Shown one piece after another: positions 36,972 to 47,414 of a DNA stretch of 64,000 nt. The notes beneath the pieces are model-generated. The model had not been told where the DNA came from. It worked only from the letters and a program-made list of their open reading frames with translations, and did not search any database. Origin of the DNA: Rhizophagus clarus (Eukaryota > Glomeromycota > Glomeromycetes > Glomerales > Glomeraceae); assembly GCA_015698045.1 (NCBI GenBank), contig BLAL01000306.1, positions 310,001 through 374,000 on the forward strand, given 5' to 3'. The translations under genes and the position numbers were made by a program. Position 1 is the stretch's first letter. Every line of letters begins with the position of its first letter.

Positions 36972-37048
36972 CATTCCAAAAGCAAAAAACAAAAGCAACT
37001 AGTCTACAGAAAGTTCTTGCCGCTCCTATTTATTCAAAGTTATAAATA
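36972..37048 (+). promoter_or_regulatory. Conserved HMG-array promoter block, unit 2
   Basis: CATTCCAAAAGCAAAA at 36972-36987 and TATAAATA at 37041-37048, 132 and 63 bp before ATG 37104. A long A run sits just before the ATG. Confidence 0.7.
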
Positions 37049-37103
37049 TACATCCTCATATTTTAACTTCTTTTATCTTTTTTTTTTTTAAAAAAAAAAA
37101 AAA

Positions 37104-37712
37104 ATGTTTCAACCAAAAACAGACGAAGAAATTGTCAATATAAAAATAGACGATGAAATTTTCAATTTAAAAATGGAAGAAGGAATTGTCAATTCAAAAA
37201 CAGACGAAGAAATTATCAATTCATCAAATTATAACTTTACTCTGGACATCGAAACACTTTTGAATAATCCTCCAACAACAAGAAGTGTTATGCGAAGAGG
37301 TGAATGTTATATTCCTCGCCCTCAAAATTATTTTATGTTATATCGTAGAAATAAGGCGGCGGAAATGAAATCCGAATTTGCTGGATTAAGATCATCAGAA
37401 ATTACAAAACAAATTGGAACGATGTGGAGAAATGAAACCAAAGAAGTCAAAGATTTATTTTATGTCTTGGCAAGATTGGCAAGAAAACGTCACTCCGTAG
37501 AATATCCAAATTATAAGTATTCTAGTAGATTGGCAGAAAAACGTCACTCCGTAGAATATGGAAATTATAAGTATTCTCTTGGAAATAAAGAAAAAAAAAA
37601 TTACATAAACCTTATTAAATATTTATATGAATATCTTCTATATTTTATTATTTTTTTGATTATTATTATTGGTTGTTATAATTGTTTACATAAGAAACAA
37701 CCGTTCACATAA
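37104..37712 (+). CDS. HMG-box protein with four 9-residue repeats (array gene 2)
   Basis: A 202-residue protein from ATG 37104. Residues 7-41 hold four DEEIVNxKx units, matching units 4, 5, 6/7 and 8 of array gene 1 in order. The HMG box (about residues 73-140) reads PRPQNYFMLYRRNKAAEMKS, SSEITKQIGTMWRNETKEVK and LARLARKRHSVEYPNYKYSS. An 18-residue block RLAxKRHSVEYxNYKYSx is duplicated in tandem (DNA 37473-37526 and 37527-37580). Downstream the frame runs into a very hydrophobic stretch (LLYFIIFLIIIIGC) and ends at 37712. That tail corresponds to non-coding 3' flank in gene 1, so it looks recruited by loss of a stop and could act as a membrane anchor, which would be odd for a DNA-binding protein. 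Confidence 0.82.
   Translation: MFQPKTDEEIVNIKIDDEIFNLKMEEGIVNSKTDEEIINSSNYNFTLDIETLLNNPPTTRSVMRRGECYIPRPQNYFMLYRRNKAAEMKSEFAGLRSSEITKQIGTMWRNETKEVKDLFYVLARLARKRHSVEYPNYKYSSRLAEKRHSVEYGNYKYSLGNKEKKNYINLIKYLYEYLLYFIIFLIIIIGCYNCLHKKQPFT
37473..37580 (+). repeat. 54-bp tandem duplication within HMG gene
   Basis: Two copies starting AGATTGGCA differ at only a few sites. A related but more diverged pair is present at the same place in array gene 3; genes 1 and 4 have one copy. Confidence 0.9.
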
Positions 37713-39016
37713 ATATAATTCTCCTTTTACCTATTTACTTATTTCTTTCTGAATGTAAATTTTTAACAATGAAATTATTATTTACTTTAATTTTAAAACA
37801 ATTTATTGTTTAAAAATATTTACAAATATTAAATAAAACAAATTTACTAAATTTACACATATATTGAAACTTGCTCTTTTATTTCCCTTTGACATTATAA
37901 ATTATACATAACTTTGATCATATCATAATGATTAAGTTGAATTTTAAGTCAGTAGTTCGCTTTGAAAGAATGATCCGATAGATTATTTGCAGTTGTATAT
38001 TAATTATCAAGCACAGTAGTGTATATAAACAATGGTAAGTACGATATGAATAGAATAATAATAAAAGCATTTATTTTATACATCTGGATAAATAATGCAT
38101 AAATGAATAAAGAATTTATTCATTATTATAAATTTATAAAATTGAATACTTTTTTAATAAGAATTGATATTATATAATCATTAAAATGATCATTACCTTT
38201 TAGAACATTAAAAGATGTTTTTTTCATCATGATCGCTATCGTCTCTTTCCTTGATTATCTAAAAAATTTTATTAGCACCAGCTTGTCCAATCTCAAGTTC
38301 ATCGCGAAAGTATTGAACAAGAAGTGCAACTGGTTCATTGTGGCAAAAATGTACAATGATAAATTATGTTTTGAAGTGCACGTGTTCACTTTAGAATAGC
38401 TCTTCAGCTTATAAAAGTGAAAATTGAATTAAGTTTCTTTTATGAGTGAAATTTCAAGGAAAGCAGAAGTATCATCATGTTATTGAACCAGGCATATATA
38501 AATTCGGAATATAATTTGATTAGTTATATGATAAAAATAATCTCACACGTTGTCAAATTTTCTTCATTAGTCATCCTAATTTATTCCATTTATACTTTAC
38601 TTACAGTAGTATGTGATGCATACAATATACTGTATGAATATACGAGTCATCGTCTATGATAGGTTACCGTTCGTCGTTTTGTCTTCAGCTTTCGCAAAAT
38701 CAACAAAAATATTTTAATATGTAGGGTAGGCTTTGATTTAGATGATCAAAGATTTAACATTTATGAATATAACAATATTATAACGTGCGAAAACAAAAGC
38801 AATTATTACAGAACCCTGAGGTCACAAGATATATATTCCGTTTCTTTTATCACATGTTTGAAATTTTCTTTTATTTACATATTATGCTAATATTAAAAAC
38901 TAGGTCGAAATCAGGTTTGGCATTATGCGCTGTATTGGCTGATAAAGATTAACATATCAATTCCTAATACAACAACAAAAACAAAAGCTAACATCAAACA
39001 ATAACGCCTTGATCGA
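37713..39016. other. Array spacer 2
   Basis: Homologous to spacer 1 in several blocks, including the empty MITE site at 38402-38419 and a decayed frame at 38477-38659. The start matches the 3' flank of gene 3 (TTACATAAACCTTATTAAAT is shared by the tails of genes 2 and 3). No independent gene is supported. Confidence 0.55.
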
Positions 39017-39083
39017 CATTCCAAAAGCAAAAAACAAAAGCAACTAGTTTACGGAAAATTCTTGCCGCTCCTACTTATAAATA
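39017..39083 (+). promoter_or_regulatory. Conserved HMG-array promoter block, unit 3
   Basis: CATTCCAAAAGCAAAA at 39017-39032 and TATAAATA at 39076-39083, 129 and 70 bp before ATG 39146. TTGCCGCTCCTA just before the TATA box is also shared with unit 2. Confidence 0.7.
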
Positions 39084-39145
39084 TGCAACCTCATCCTTCA
39101 TCAAGTTTTTTAAAAAAAAAAATTTATTATTTTTTAAATTTGATC

Positions 39146-39541
39146 ATGTCCCAACCAAGAACATATGAAGAAATCGTCAATTCGACAAATTATAAATTTA
39201 ACCTGAGTATCGACGAACTTTTGAAACCCTCAAGACGAACAAGACGAAACATAGACCTAATTCACCTAAACCTTCTAACTCCTCCACGTCCTCAAAATGC
39301 TTTCATGTTATATCTTAGAAATAAGAAGGCGGATGGGATGTTCAAATCTGCTGGATCAAAAATTTTAAAACAAATTGGAACGATGTGGAGAAATGAAACC
39401 AATGAAGTCAAAGATTTATTTTATGCCTTGGCAAAATTGGCAGAAGAACGTCACTCCATAGAATATCCAAATTATAATTACCGGTATTCTTCTACTAGAT
39501 TGGCAGGAAAACGTCGCTCCCGTAGAATATACAAATTATAA
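39146..39541 (+). CDS. HMG-box protein (array gene 3)
   Basis: I start at ATG 39146 (MSQPRTYEEIVNSTNYKFNL), which aligns with the starts of genes 1 and 2; an ATG upstream at 39083 overlaps the TATA box. 131 residues. Only one YEEIVNS unit remains at the N-terminus. The HMG box begins at about residue 48: PRPQNAFMLYLRNKKADGMF, SAGSKILKQIGTMWRNETNE and LAKLAEERHSIEYPNYNYRY. The box is followed by a second copy of the RLAxKR block in which one extra C (CTCCCGTAG versus CTCCGTAG in gene 2) shifts the frame, ending the protein at RRIYKL. The shortening falls outside the box, so function may be kept. Confidence 0.82.
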   Translation: MSQPRTYEEIVNSTNYKFNLSIDELLKPSRRTRRNIDLIHLNLLTPPRPQNAFMLYLRNKKADGMFKSAGSKILKQIGTMWRNETNEVKDLFYALAKLAEERHSIEYPNYNYRYSSTRLAGKRRSRRIYKL

Positions 39542-40351
39542 GTATTCTCCTAGAAGATATGAAAAAAAAAAAAAAAAATTACATAAACCTTATTAAATAT
39601 TTATATAAATATCTTTTATATTTTATTATTTTTTTGATTATTATTATTTGTTGTTATTTACATAAAAAAACAACCGTTCACATAAATACCTATTCACGCA
39701 CCTATTCACGCACCTATTCACTTATTTCTTTCTGAATGTAAGTTTTTACCAATGAATATATTATTTAGTTTAGTTTTAAACCAATTTACTGTATTGTTTA
39801 AAAATATTTACAAATATTAAATAAAAACAAATTTACTAAAATTTGCACATATATCGACATTATAAATTATACATAACTTCGACCATATCATAATGATTAC
39901 GTTCAGTAGTTCGTTTTGAAAGAATGACCCAATAGAGATAGTGAAGTATAAAATTTAGATTATTTGCAATTGTTGTATATTAATTATTAAGCACAGTGGA
40001 AACTATACTAATATACTGTATGTTAACAAGGTACATACAATATGAAAAAAAAAACATTGTATTAGTTAAATTTATAAAATTGTTCTATATTAAATGATAT
40101 TAAATAACCATTAAACTGATCATTATTACTACACAACCAGGTCGAACCACACGCTACGTACCAGTCGTACCATCTTTCCGTGGTCTATCCCTTGTCTCCC
40201 TCCCATCTCATTTTTATTTTCGCAAATAAGCAAAATATACTGTAGTTCGGTACAATGTGAAATGTTCATAATCTACACACCCGGTGATGATCAAAATTCC
40301 TAATATAACAACAAAAACAAAACGCCAGTATCTGAAAAACGCTTTGATCAA
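39542..40351. other. Array spacer 3
   Basis: The 3' flank of gene 3 resembles that of gene 2 (for example ACCTATTCACG repeated three times near 39690-39720, and TTTCTTTCTGAATGTAA). No gene is supported; a minus-strand frame at 40214-40426 merely overlaps the promoter of gene 4. Confidence 0.5.
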
Positions 40352-40415
40352 CATTCCAAAAACAAAAAACAAAAGCAATTGTTTGCTGCGTTCCTGCTTA
40401 TTTAAGCTATAAATA
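40352..40415 (+). promoter_or_regulatory. Conserved HMG-array promoter block, unit 4
   Basis: CATTCCAAAAACAAAA at 40352-40367 and TATAAATA at 40408-40415, 129 and 73 bp before ATG 40481. The spacing is nearly the same as in units 2 and 3. Confidence 0.7.
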
Positions 40416-40480
40416 TACAACATCATCTTTTAACATAATTTATCACTTCTTTTTCAAAAAAAAAAAAAAAATTATTTATT

Positions 40481-40822
40481 ATGATGAATTTCCAACCAGG
40501 AACAGACGAAGAAATCGTCGTCAATTCGACATATAACTTTAACCTGGATATTGAAATACTTTTGAATACCTCATTTACACCAAGACGAGCTAGACATATA
40601 CAACGTCTACACCTGGCATATCATCCGCGTCCTCCAAATCCTTTTATATTATATCGCAAAGATAAGGCTGTGGGACCTGAATTTGTTGGATTAAAAACAT
40701 CAGAACTTTCAAGAAGAATTGCAGATATGTGGAGAAATGAATCCGCTGAAGTCAAAGATTTATTTCACGCCTTAGCAAGGATGGCAAAAAGACGTTACTG
40801 GAATACTTATAATTATCATTAA
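40481..40822 (+). CDS. HMG-box protein (array gene 4)
   Basis: The shortest member, 113 residues, starting at tandem ATG codons 40481 and 40484. One DEEIVVNS unit remains, then the linker YNFNLDIEILLNTS. The HMG box starts at about residue 50: PRPPNPFILYRKDKAVGPEF, KTSELSRRIADMWRNESAEV and LARMAKRRYWNTYNYH. It ends immediately after the box without the basic tail of gene 1 or the duplicated block of genes 2 and 3. PRPPNPFILYRKD is closest to the general MATA HMG consensus. Predicted nuclear DNA-binding protein. Confidence 0.85.
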   Translation: MMNFQPGTDEEIVVNSTYNFNLDIEILLNTSFTPRRARHIQRLHLAYHPRPPNPFILYRKDKAVGPEFVGLKTSELSRRIADMWRNESAEVKDLFHALARMAKRRYWNTYNYH

Positions 40823-41207
40823 TTCAGATGTTTTTCTATTCATTGATTTTTATTATTTTATATATATATGTATATTTTCAAATGTTTCATTCTTTTCAAA
40901 TACTTGTCGTAATTTTAGTGTAGATTTGAATATTTTTGCTATATAATTATTATTTTTCATATTGATATTTTTTTTTTTTTTTTTCCTCATTCAGCACGTA
41001 GTTGTAAATTACAATTTTGAATCAAATAGGAAATATTGTCCTAACAAAGGATTCAAGGATTCAATATTGTTATTATAACTTCTTCTTGTAATATATTTAT
41101 TGAAATTTTTTAATAAATGATAATAATAAAACAAATTAAGAAAATATTTTCATATTGCTTTAGAATGATATGATCCGTATATATGCTAAATCTTACACAT
41201 TCTTGCA
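40823..41207. other. Intergenic between convergent genes
   Basis: AT-rich 3' flanks of array gene 4 and glyoxalase II with T runs. No gene is visible. Confidence 0.55.
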
Positions 41208-42297
41208 TCAAAATTTATTTTTCATTTCTCTTAAAGCAGCCATAACTTCAACAGGATCTTGTTTACCAGTAGCTTTTTTAATAGATTCTTTATCAACTCT
41301 CATGAAAGGATTGAAATTTAATTCATCACCAATAGTACTTGGAACAGTTCGTTCATTTTCATTTGCCCATTGAATTTTTTGTTGAAGGAATTCATTGTCA
41401 GGTTCAACAGAAGCTGCAAATTTTAAATTACTTTTAGTATACTCATGACCACAATAAACTTTAGTATCTTTGGGTAATTTTGCTAGAATATTGTTTAATG
41501 AATTATGCATTTGTTCTGCTGTACCCTCAAAAAATCTACCACATCCTCCAATAAAAAGTGTATCGCCTGCATAAAATTTGAAAATTAATTTTTTTCAAAA
41601 AAAAAAAAAAAAAAAAAAGAAAAAAAAATAAAAGAAAAAGAAAAAAAAGCACATTACCAGTGAAAACGGCTCTGTCATTTTTATCTTGTAAATAAAAACT
41701 AACACTAGCACTAGTATGACAAATTGTGAATAAAGCTTTTACATCGATTTGACCAATCTTAAATTCTTCATTATCTTTAACAATATTAGTAACAGATGGA
41801 ATACGATTGTCTCCACCATAAACAATTAAATCTGGTTTTTCTTTTACCAAATTAGTATTTCCACCTGAATGATCCTTTTATATAATAATATGAAATCACG
41901 TTAAAATAAATGATAAATTTATAATTAAGATTATAATAAAAAAAAAAAAAAATGTTTCTTACATCATGATGATGAGTTGTGATCAGATGTTTAAGATTAA
42001 CCCCTTGTTCGTTTGCAACCTTGAGAACTTTTTCAGGTTCTACTGGGTCAACGACTGCAGCTATTTAATTTTGTATTTTAAGAACAAAATAATTTTTTTT
42101 CAATATTATAAATTAAATTGATATTTGATATCATAGAGTCAATGATATTAACCTTCGTTTGTCTTTTCGTCAATAACAAGATAAGAATAATTATCTTGAA
42201 GAACTAATTAAATCAAGTTAATAAATTAATTAAATAATTCAGGTTGAATTACAAGAAAAAAAGAAAACAAAATACCTGGGACAGGAATAACCTTCAT
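41208..42297 (-). CDS. GLO2: Hydroxyacylglutathione hydrolase (glyoxalase II)
   Basis: It hydrolyses S-lactoylglutathione to D-lactate and glutathione, the second step of methylglyoxal detoxification. Five exons (42297-42276, 42203-42153, 42060-41963, 41874-41658 and 41566-41208) give 248 residues, typical for the family. [19 protein letters not shown] starts the metallo-beta-lactamase fold. The metal motif THHHDDHSGGN fits the THxHxDH signature, with Asp where Trp is usual. [14 protein letters not shown] supplies a further His and [20 protein letters not shown] the bridging Asp. [15 protein letters not shown] and the NPFMRVD C-terminus form the glutathione-binding part. No targeting signal precedes this Met, so it is probably cytosolic. 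Intron 4 holds an almost pure T tract on the coding strand (41594-41618). Confidence 0.94.
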
Positions 42298-43259
42298 ATT
42301 GTTACAAACAGTCTTTAAAAGGAGAAAATTTAATTTAAACTCGAAGAATTTGTCTCTTATATAGATTTTTTTGATTACAGATAATCTACATCATCGGAAT
42401 AAATTTAGGCTAACCGTTACCTGGAATATCATTCTTTTTTTATTAGCCCACATATAATTCACACTTTTCTTGGATAAAATCTTCAACCCGCTCCGCAGCA
42501 TCGTGTGAATTAAAGTATGATGTCACGATTTTTGTAATTTTAATTCCGGAAGTTGAATTCTTCAAAGCCCCCTCCCAAAAAGATGTATAATCAACAGAAA
42601 AAAAAATAAAGTAAAGTAACCTTGTTATATTTATTTTATATCTGTTTGCATGTATATCATTACAGAATATAGTCTAAACCCGGACATAGTTTAACCATTT
42701 AACCATTTTTATCATTATTTTTCGATAATGAAAAGATGACCTTTTCAGAAAAAAAAAAAAAGATTACCATAAAAAAATAAAGTACTTCAATTTTAAACTT
42801 TTTTATTTCTACTATATATATATATATACTTTTTTTTTCAACTTAGTTTACTTAGTTTAGTCTAAAAAAATATGCTGATAGAAAATTCCTTTAGCTAGAA
42901 TTAGATTTAGCCATTTAATCTTACTATAAATAGATCTTTTGGCTAATTTTGGGATTACCCCTTTCCAAAGTACTATGATTTAATAACTCATAAATGGAAT
43001 ATCCGTCACGTTTCCCGACAATTATAATAGCGATAATGATAACATTCTAACTCCCCGTTTTCCTTTATGAGTATAACTGTTTAGTAACGCAGGTAAAAAA
43101 AAAAAAAAAAAATATATATATAGAGTTTTTTTTTTTTTTTAATAAACCGAAACTCATTTTAAATTATTATTCATATAAATTTTTTTTTTTTTTTTTTTTT
43201 TTTTTATTTTACATTCTTTTTTTTTTTTTTTTTAAAGTAACCTTTTTAATTTAACAACC
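42298..43259. other. Intergenic between divergent genes
   Basis: It holds the promoters of glyoxalase II and the F-box gene. Long A and T runs occur (43090-43110, 43124-43140 and 43180-43232). No gene is visible. Confidence 0.5.
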
Positions 43260-44339
43260 ATGGAATTTACACAACGATTACCATCAGAAATCTTTATATC
43301 GATATTTAAAGAATTAGATACAAAATCATTATATTCATTATCACTAGTATCAAAAGGATGTAATACTTTAGCCATGGACAATCACATTTGGAATCATATA
43401 GCTTTAAAGCGCTGGGAGGGTAAACAGGGTATGGCAGAAATATGTTCTGAACCTCATGAACTATGGTTTAAAAAAACCGGCACTTGGAAAAAAGTTTATA
43501 GTATCATTGAACAAGAAGCTAGAAGAAGTGAATTAAATGCCGACGATTTGGTTGAAACCACGTGGCGTTTTAAGGTTAGTATTTATAAAATTTTAAATTA
43601 TTCTTTAGATTTATTTTTATATTTCTTAAAAAAAAATAGATTAAGGTTATTTGATTTTTAATGTGTTTATTATCTATTTAAAGCTTTGTTCAACAAATTT
43701 TTTTTTTTTTACCGTAATAGTTTAATAGTTTTCCAATTGCGCATATTGGATCGCCAAATTTCCATCGTAATGGAGTATATACTTGCAGTGGAATGATGGA
43801 AGGTCAATTACCGGTTTGTGTTTTAATTCCTTTCCTAAAATTATTAACTAAAAAAAATGATTTTATTTAATTATTATTATTTTTTTTCGTTATAATAATA
43901 GTGGACTTTTACAAAGGAAGGACGAGTTAGAGTAGACCAATTTCCTCCACTAACACCGTATAGATCAACAACAGATTGGTCACTAAAAATGAGGAATGTT
44001 CACGTTACACTTGCTTCTATAGATCATAATTGTTTTCGTAAAAAACTCTATGAATTTAATTTAAAATTTGCTGAAGAATTGGGTTTAGATCCTTCTCAGT
44101 ATATTTCACGACCTCCTAAACCATCTTTTGGCGTATCAAATAATTCAGTTGAGGAGGTTGATGAGAATGACGATGAGAATGATCAAGAAAATATGGAAAA
44201 TAATGTAGATAATAACGAGGGTGAAACTATCATGGTTTTACCCTCCTCCAATCACGTATATGATGATGACGATGACAACAATAATGAGAATCAAAGTGAA
44301 AATGACCATTATGTTATATTTTTAAGCTTTCAAAATTAG
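43260..44339 (+). CDS. F-box protein
   Basis: Three exons (43260-43574, 43721-43813 and 43902-44339) give 281 residues. The N-terminal F-box (residues about 5-50) reads RLPSEIFISIFKELDTKSLY then SLVSKGCNTLAMDNHIWNHI, so it should dock on Skp1 in an SCF ubiquitin ligase. The middle (about 60-200) is Trp/aromatic-rich (ELWFKKTGTWKKVYSI, PIAHIGSPNFHRNGVYTCSG, LPWTFTKEGRVRVDQFPPLT) and probably forms the substrate-binding domain; I do not recognise it as WD40, LRR or Kelch. The last 60 residues are a highly acidic Asp/Glu/Asn tail. The acceptor of exon 2 is the first of two AATAG sites, which keeps frame. The target is unknown. Confidence 0.88.
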
Positions 44340-45290
44340 ATTTAGAATTTTGGTATTCACGAATTAATGAATAATCTAATTGAAGATTGGTTTATGAAGA
44401 CAATTTCTCGATGTTCTAAGTAAGAGCATATCTTATAAATTAAGATAAATTTAGTTAATAGTTAATTATTTTTTTATATATACACTATTTATTTATCTTA
44501 TAAGTTAAAAAATAAATACATTATTCAAAATTTAAACAGAACACTAAAATCTTAATTCTCTTTATATACATAATCTTAAACGAAACGAACTGAACCTATT
44601 TCATTAACCCAGTTAAGAGACTTAACTTTTTATGGACAATCGGGTAATGCCGTAATGGTCATGAAAACATGAAGTTGAACATAAATGGGACAATATTTCA
44701 TTGCTTGGTATTGGGTATGCAAAGATCAGAATGACATAGTTTGCTCCATTTAAAGCTGACAAATGACGACGCAAGTAAGGGTTATTCATCAAGAATTTCA
44801 CATATCGTACTAATTATAAAAGAGACCGGCGAATTTTGACCAATTGTTAATTACAACAGAGACACATCACTAATCGCAGCATGGTTCGTTAGTAGGGCTG
44901 AATGTAGTGCAAAACTTTTACGAACTTCATAATTTCGTTATTACTCACTTGACCGTCAAAAGCTATGATATCAGATCGAGCGTTTTAATTGGTAGCATAT
45001 TGTAGAATCAGTAATAGTTACACTTCCGAGACGCGCATTCCTGACAAATATTCCGACTTGTTTTAAGTCACCGTTGATTTCGGAAAGTAATATAAAATAG
45101 CACGAGTCTTATCGTCAATTACAGGAATGATTTTCATCATCACGCATATCAAAGCAGGTTGGATAACTTGCTTAGGGATTAATATATCACTGGATAAGGC
45201 TTGGCTATTTTTTGAGACATCTGTAAAAATGGGAGAACTCTTTTCGGAAAAGTGTGATATAGTCATGCAATTAATGATCTTTACCACGTG
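44340..45290. other. Intergenic, possibly decayed coding DNA
   Basis: Less AT-rich than what follows. A minus-strand frame at 45063-45287 encodes a fairly complex peptide (PALICVMMKIIPVIDDKTRA) without a recognised family. It may be a fragment of a lost gene. Confidence 0.3.
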
Positions 45291-46510
45291 ATTTAACCGG
45301 TTTATGCTTAATAAATATTTTGATTTAAATTAAAACATTTAATTATTTTTAGATTTAATGTAAAATATTAAACCTATTATATATATTTATTAAATTTAAC
45401 TAATTATAATGATTAAAATACTTTACTATTATTCAATTTTTTTTGTGATTTTAATTTTTGCAATAAAATTTATTTATAATTTACTAGTAAATAAGAATTA
45501 GTATTTTATACAATAGTAATTTTATTATTAAATTAATTTAATCAGATTTAAATTAAATTTGAATTTTAAATTTAAATTAAATTAAATTGAATTTGCATTT
45601 AATTTTAATTTAAATTAAATTGAATTAAGTTGAATTGAATTTGCATTTAATTTAGATTAGTTTAAATTGAATTTGTATTTAATTTGAATAATTAAATTTA
45701 ATAATTTAAAATAATTTCCAAATAACTAATATTAAATTGATTTTATTATTTTATATTATTAGTATTTAATATTATAATATGTATTTTTATAAAAATTATA
45801 ATCTAATTTAAATAAATTGTACTAATTAAAATTATTTAACACTTAGAAAAATAATCAAAAAGGGGATTTAATTAGTATTATTTTTTTTTGTAATAAAAAA
45901 AAAATCAAAAACTTTAAAAATATAAATAAAATATATATTATAGACAAATATTATAATATAAAATATAATTAATATATTAATAGAATTAGTTTAACAAAAC
46001 TATTATTAATAATATAGAATAAAAAATTAGAATAATAAATAAAAAAATATGTAAATTATATAAATGTAATATTAAACATTACAGTATAAAATATAATTTT
46101 TTATATATAGTATTTATAAGTATATATTTATTATTTATTAATTATTAAATATAATTTATTTTTAAAATATTTTTATTAAAAGTTTTTAAGATATAAGCTT
46201 TTAATTTAAATAATTAAATTTAATTATAATTAATTAATTAATTAATTAATTAATTATTTATTTGATTTTTTAAATATTTTTTTAATATTTTTTTTTTTTT
46301 TATTAATATTTTTATTAAATAAAAAAAAAATATATATATATAAATTTTTTATTTTTTTATTTGATGATATTAAATAAAAATTTATTATTAAAATATTAAA
46401 AATAATTAAATTTTAAAAATAATTTTTTTTTTTTTTTATTATTATATCTTTAAAATTCAACAAATATGAATTTAATAATTATTTTAAAATTTTAAAAAGA
46501 AAAAAAAAAG
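45291..46510. other. Second extremely AT-rich island
   Basis: Over 1.2 kb of almost pure A/T with TTAAAT/AATTTAAATT palindromic words, including three repeats of AAATTGAATTTGCATTTAAT-like sequence near 45580-45690 and (TTAA)n near 46223-46250. There is no gene. It ends exactly where ERG28's last exon begins. Confidence 0.85.
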
Positions 46511-47190
46511 TTAGTATTTTCTGATATTTTGCTGAGTATAATAATTATATTGAGATAACATCCAAAATAAAGATAAAGCTAAAATAAACAATATAATTAG
46601 AATTCATTATTTTTTTTTTTAAAAAAAAATATATATATATAAAATATTAATATTAAACTCACATGAAACTATAACAGGAGATAACCATCCTGGACCAATC
46701 TTTGCACTTTTATAAATAATAAATTCGGAAACAAAATGTAACCATGCAATTATATATGTCCAAATTGCAATTTGGTAAAGACTAAAAAAAAAAAAAAATA
46801 TTTAATATTAAAATATTAGCATTTGTGAATTACGGGCAATTCCATTCATTTGCTGGTAGCCTTTAATTTTACTAATAAAAATACTTACTTTACTTCGGTT
46901 ATATTATATGCTGCATATATTCTTACAATGGCTGATAATAATGTCCATATTGCAAATGTTCTTGATGTTAATGCTGTAACTATTAAATTTGGAAATAAAA
47001 CATTAACTTTTGAAATATAACTAAAAAATAGCAAGTACGAATCGTGTAATTTACCTTGATCAGGTCTTGCAGAATAAATTTGTTTTGTTAAAGAAAGTGT
47101 AACAAAATTTTGGATTGTATTAAATAATGCCAAAATTGATACAAATAACATCCAATATGCTAGATATCCTCCTGCACTATCTGGCAACAT
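46511..47190 (-). CDS. ERG28: Ergosterol biosynthesis scaffold protein ERG28
   Basis: It is an endoplasmic-reticulum membrane scaffold that tethers the C-4 demethylation enzymes (ERG25, ERG26, ERG27) in sterol synthesis. Four exons (47190-47055, 46979-46889, 46781-46663 and 46578-46511) give 137 residues, close to the family length. Motifs are GGYLAYWMLFVSILALFNTI, ALTSRTFAIWTLLSAIVRIY, IAIWTYIIAWLHFVSEFIIY and GPGWLSPVIVS, with about four membrane segments. Intron 1 (47054-46980) is 75 nt, divisible by three and free of stops in frame, so retention would add 25 residues without breaking the protein. The splice is clearly right, because VTALTSRTF follows ARPDQ in the family. The 3' end borders the AT island. 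Confidence 0.94.
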
Positions 47191-47414
47191 CGTTAGATAA
47201 AAAAAAATTATACAAAAAAATTTGAAAATTTGAAAAAATTTTTTGAAAATCTGAAAATCTTTATTAAAGTTTTTGAAAATCGATACTGATTTATTTATAT
47301 GTATGATAAAATCACATGACTACATGGTTACAAAAATTTTTTTTATTTACAAATTTATAACATTAATTATTAAATAATTTTATTGAACATCAGAATCTCA
47401 CTTTCTCATTTTCA

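Noticed and set aside
40214-40426. 70-codon minus-strand frame
   Set aside because: It overlaps the conserved promoter block of array gene 4 on the other strand and has no recognisable features.
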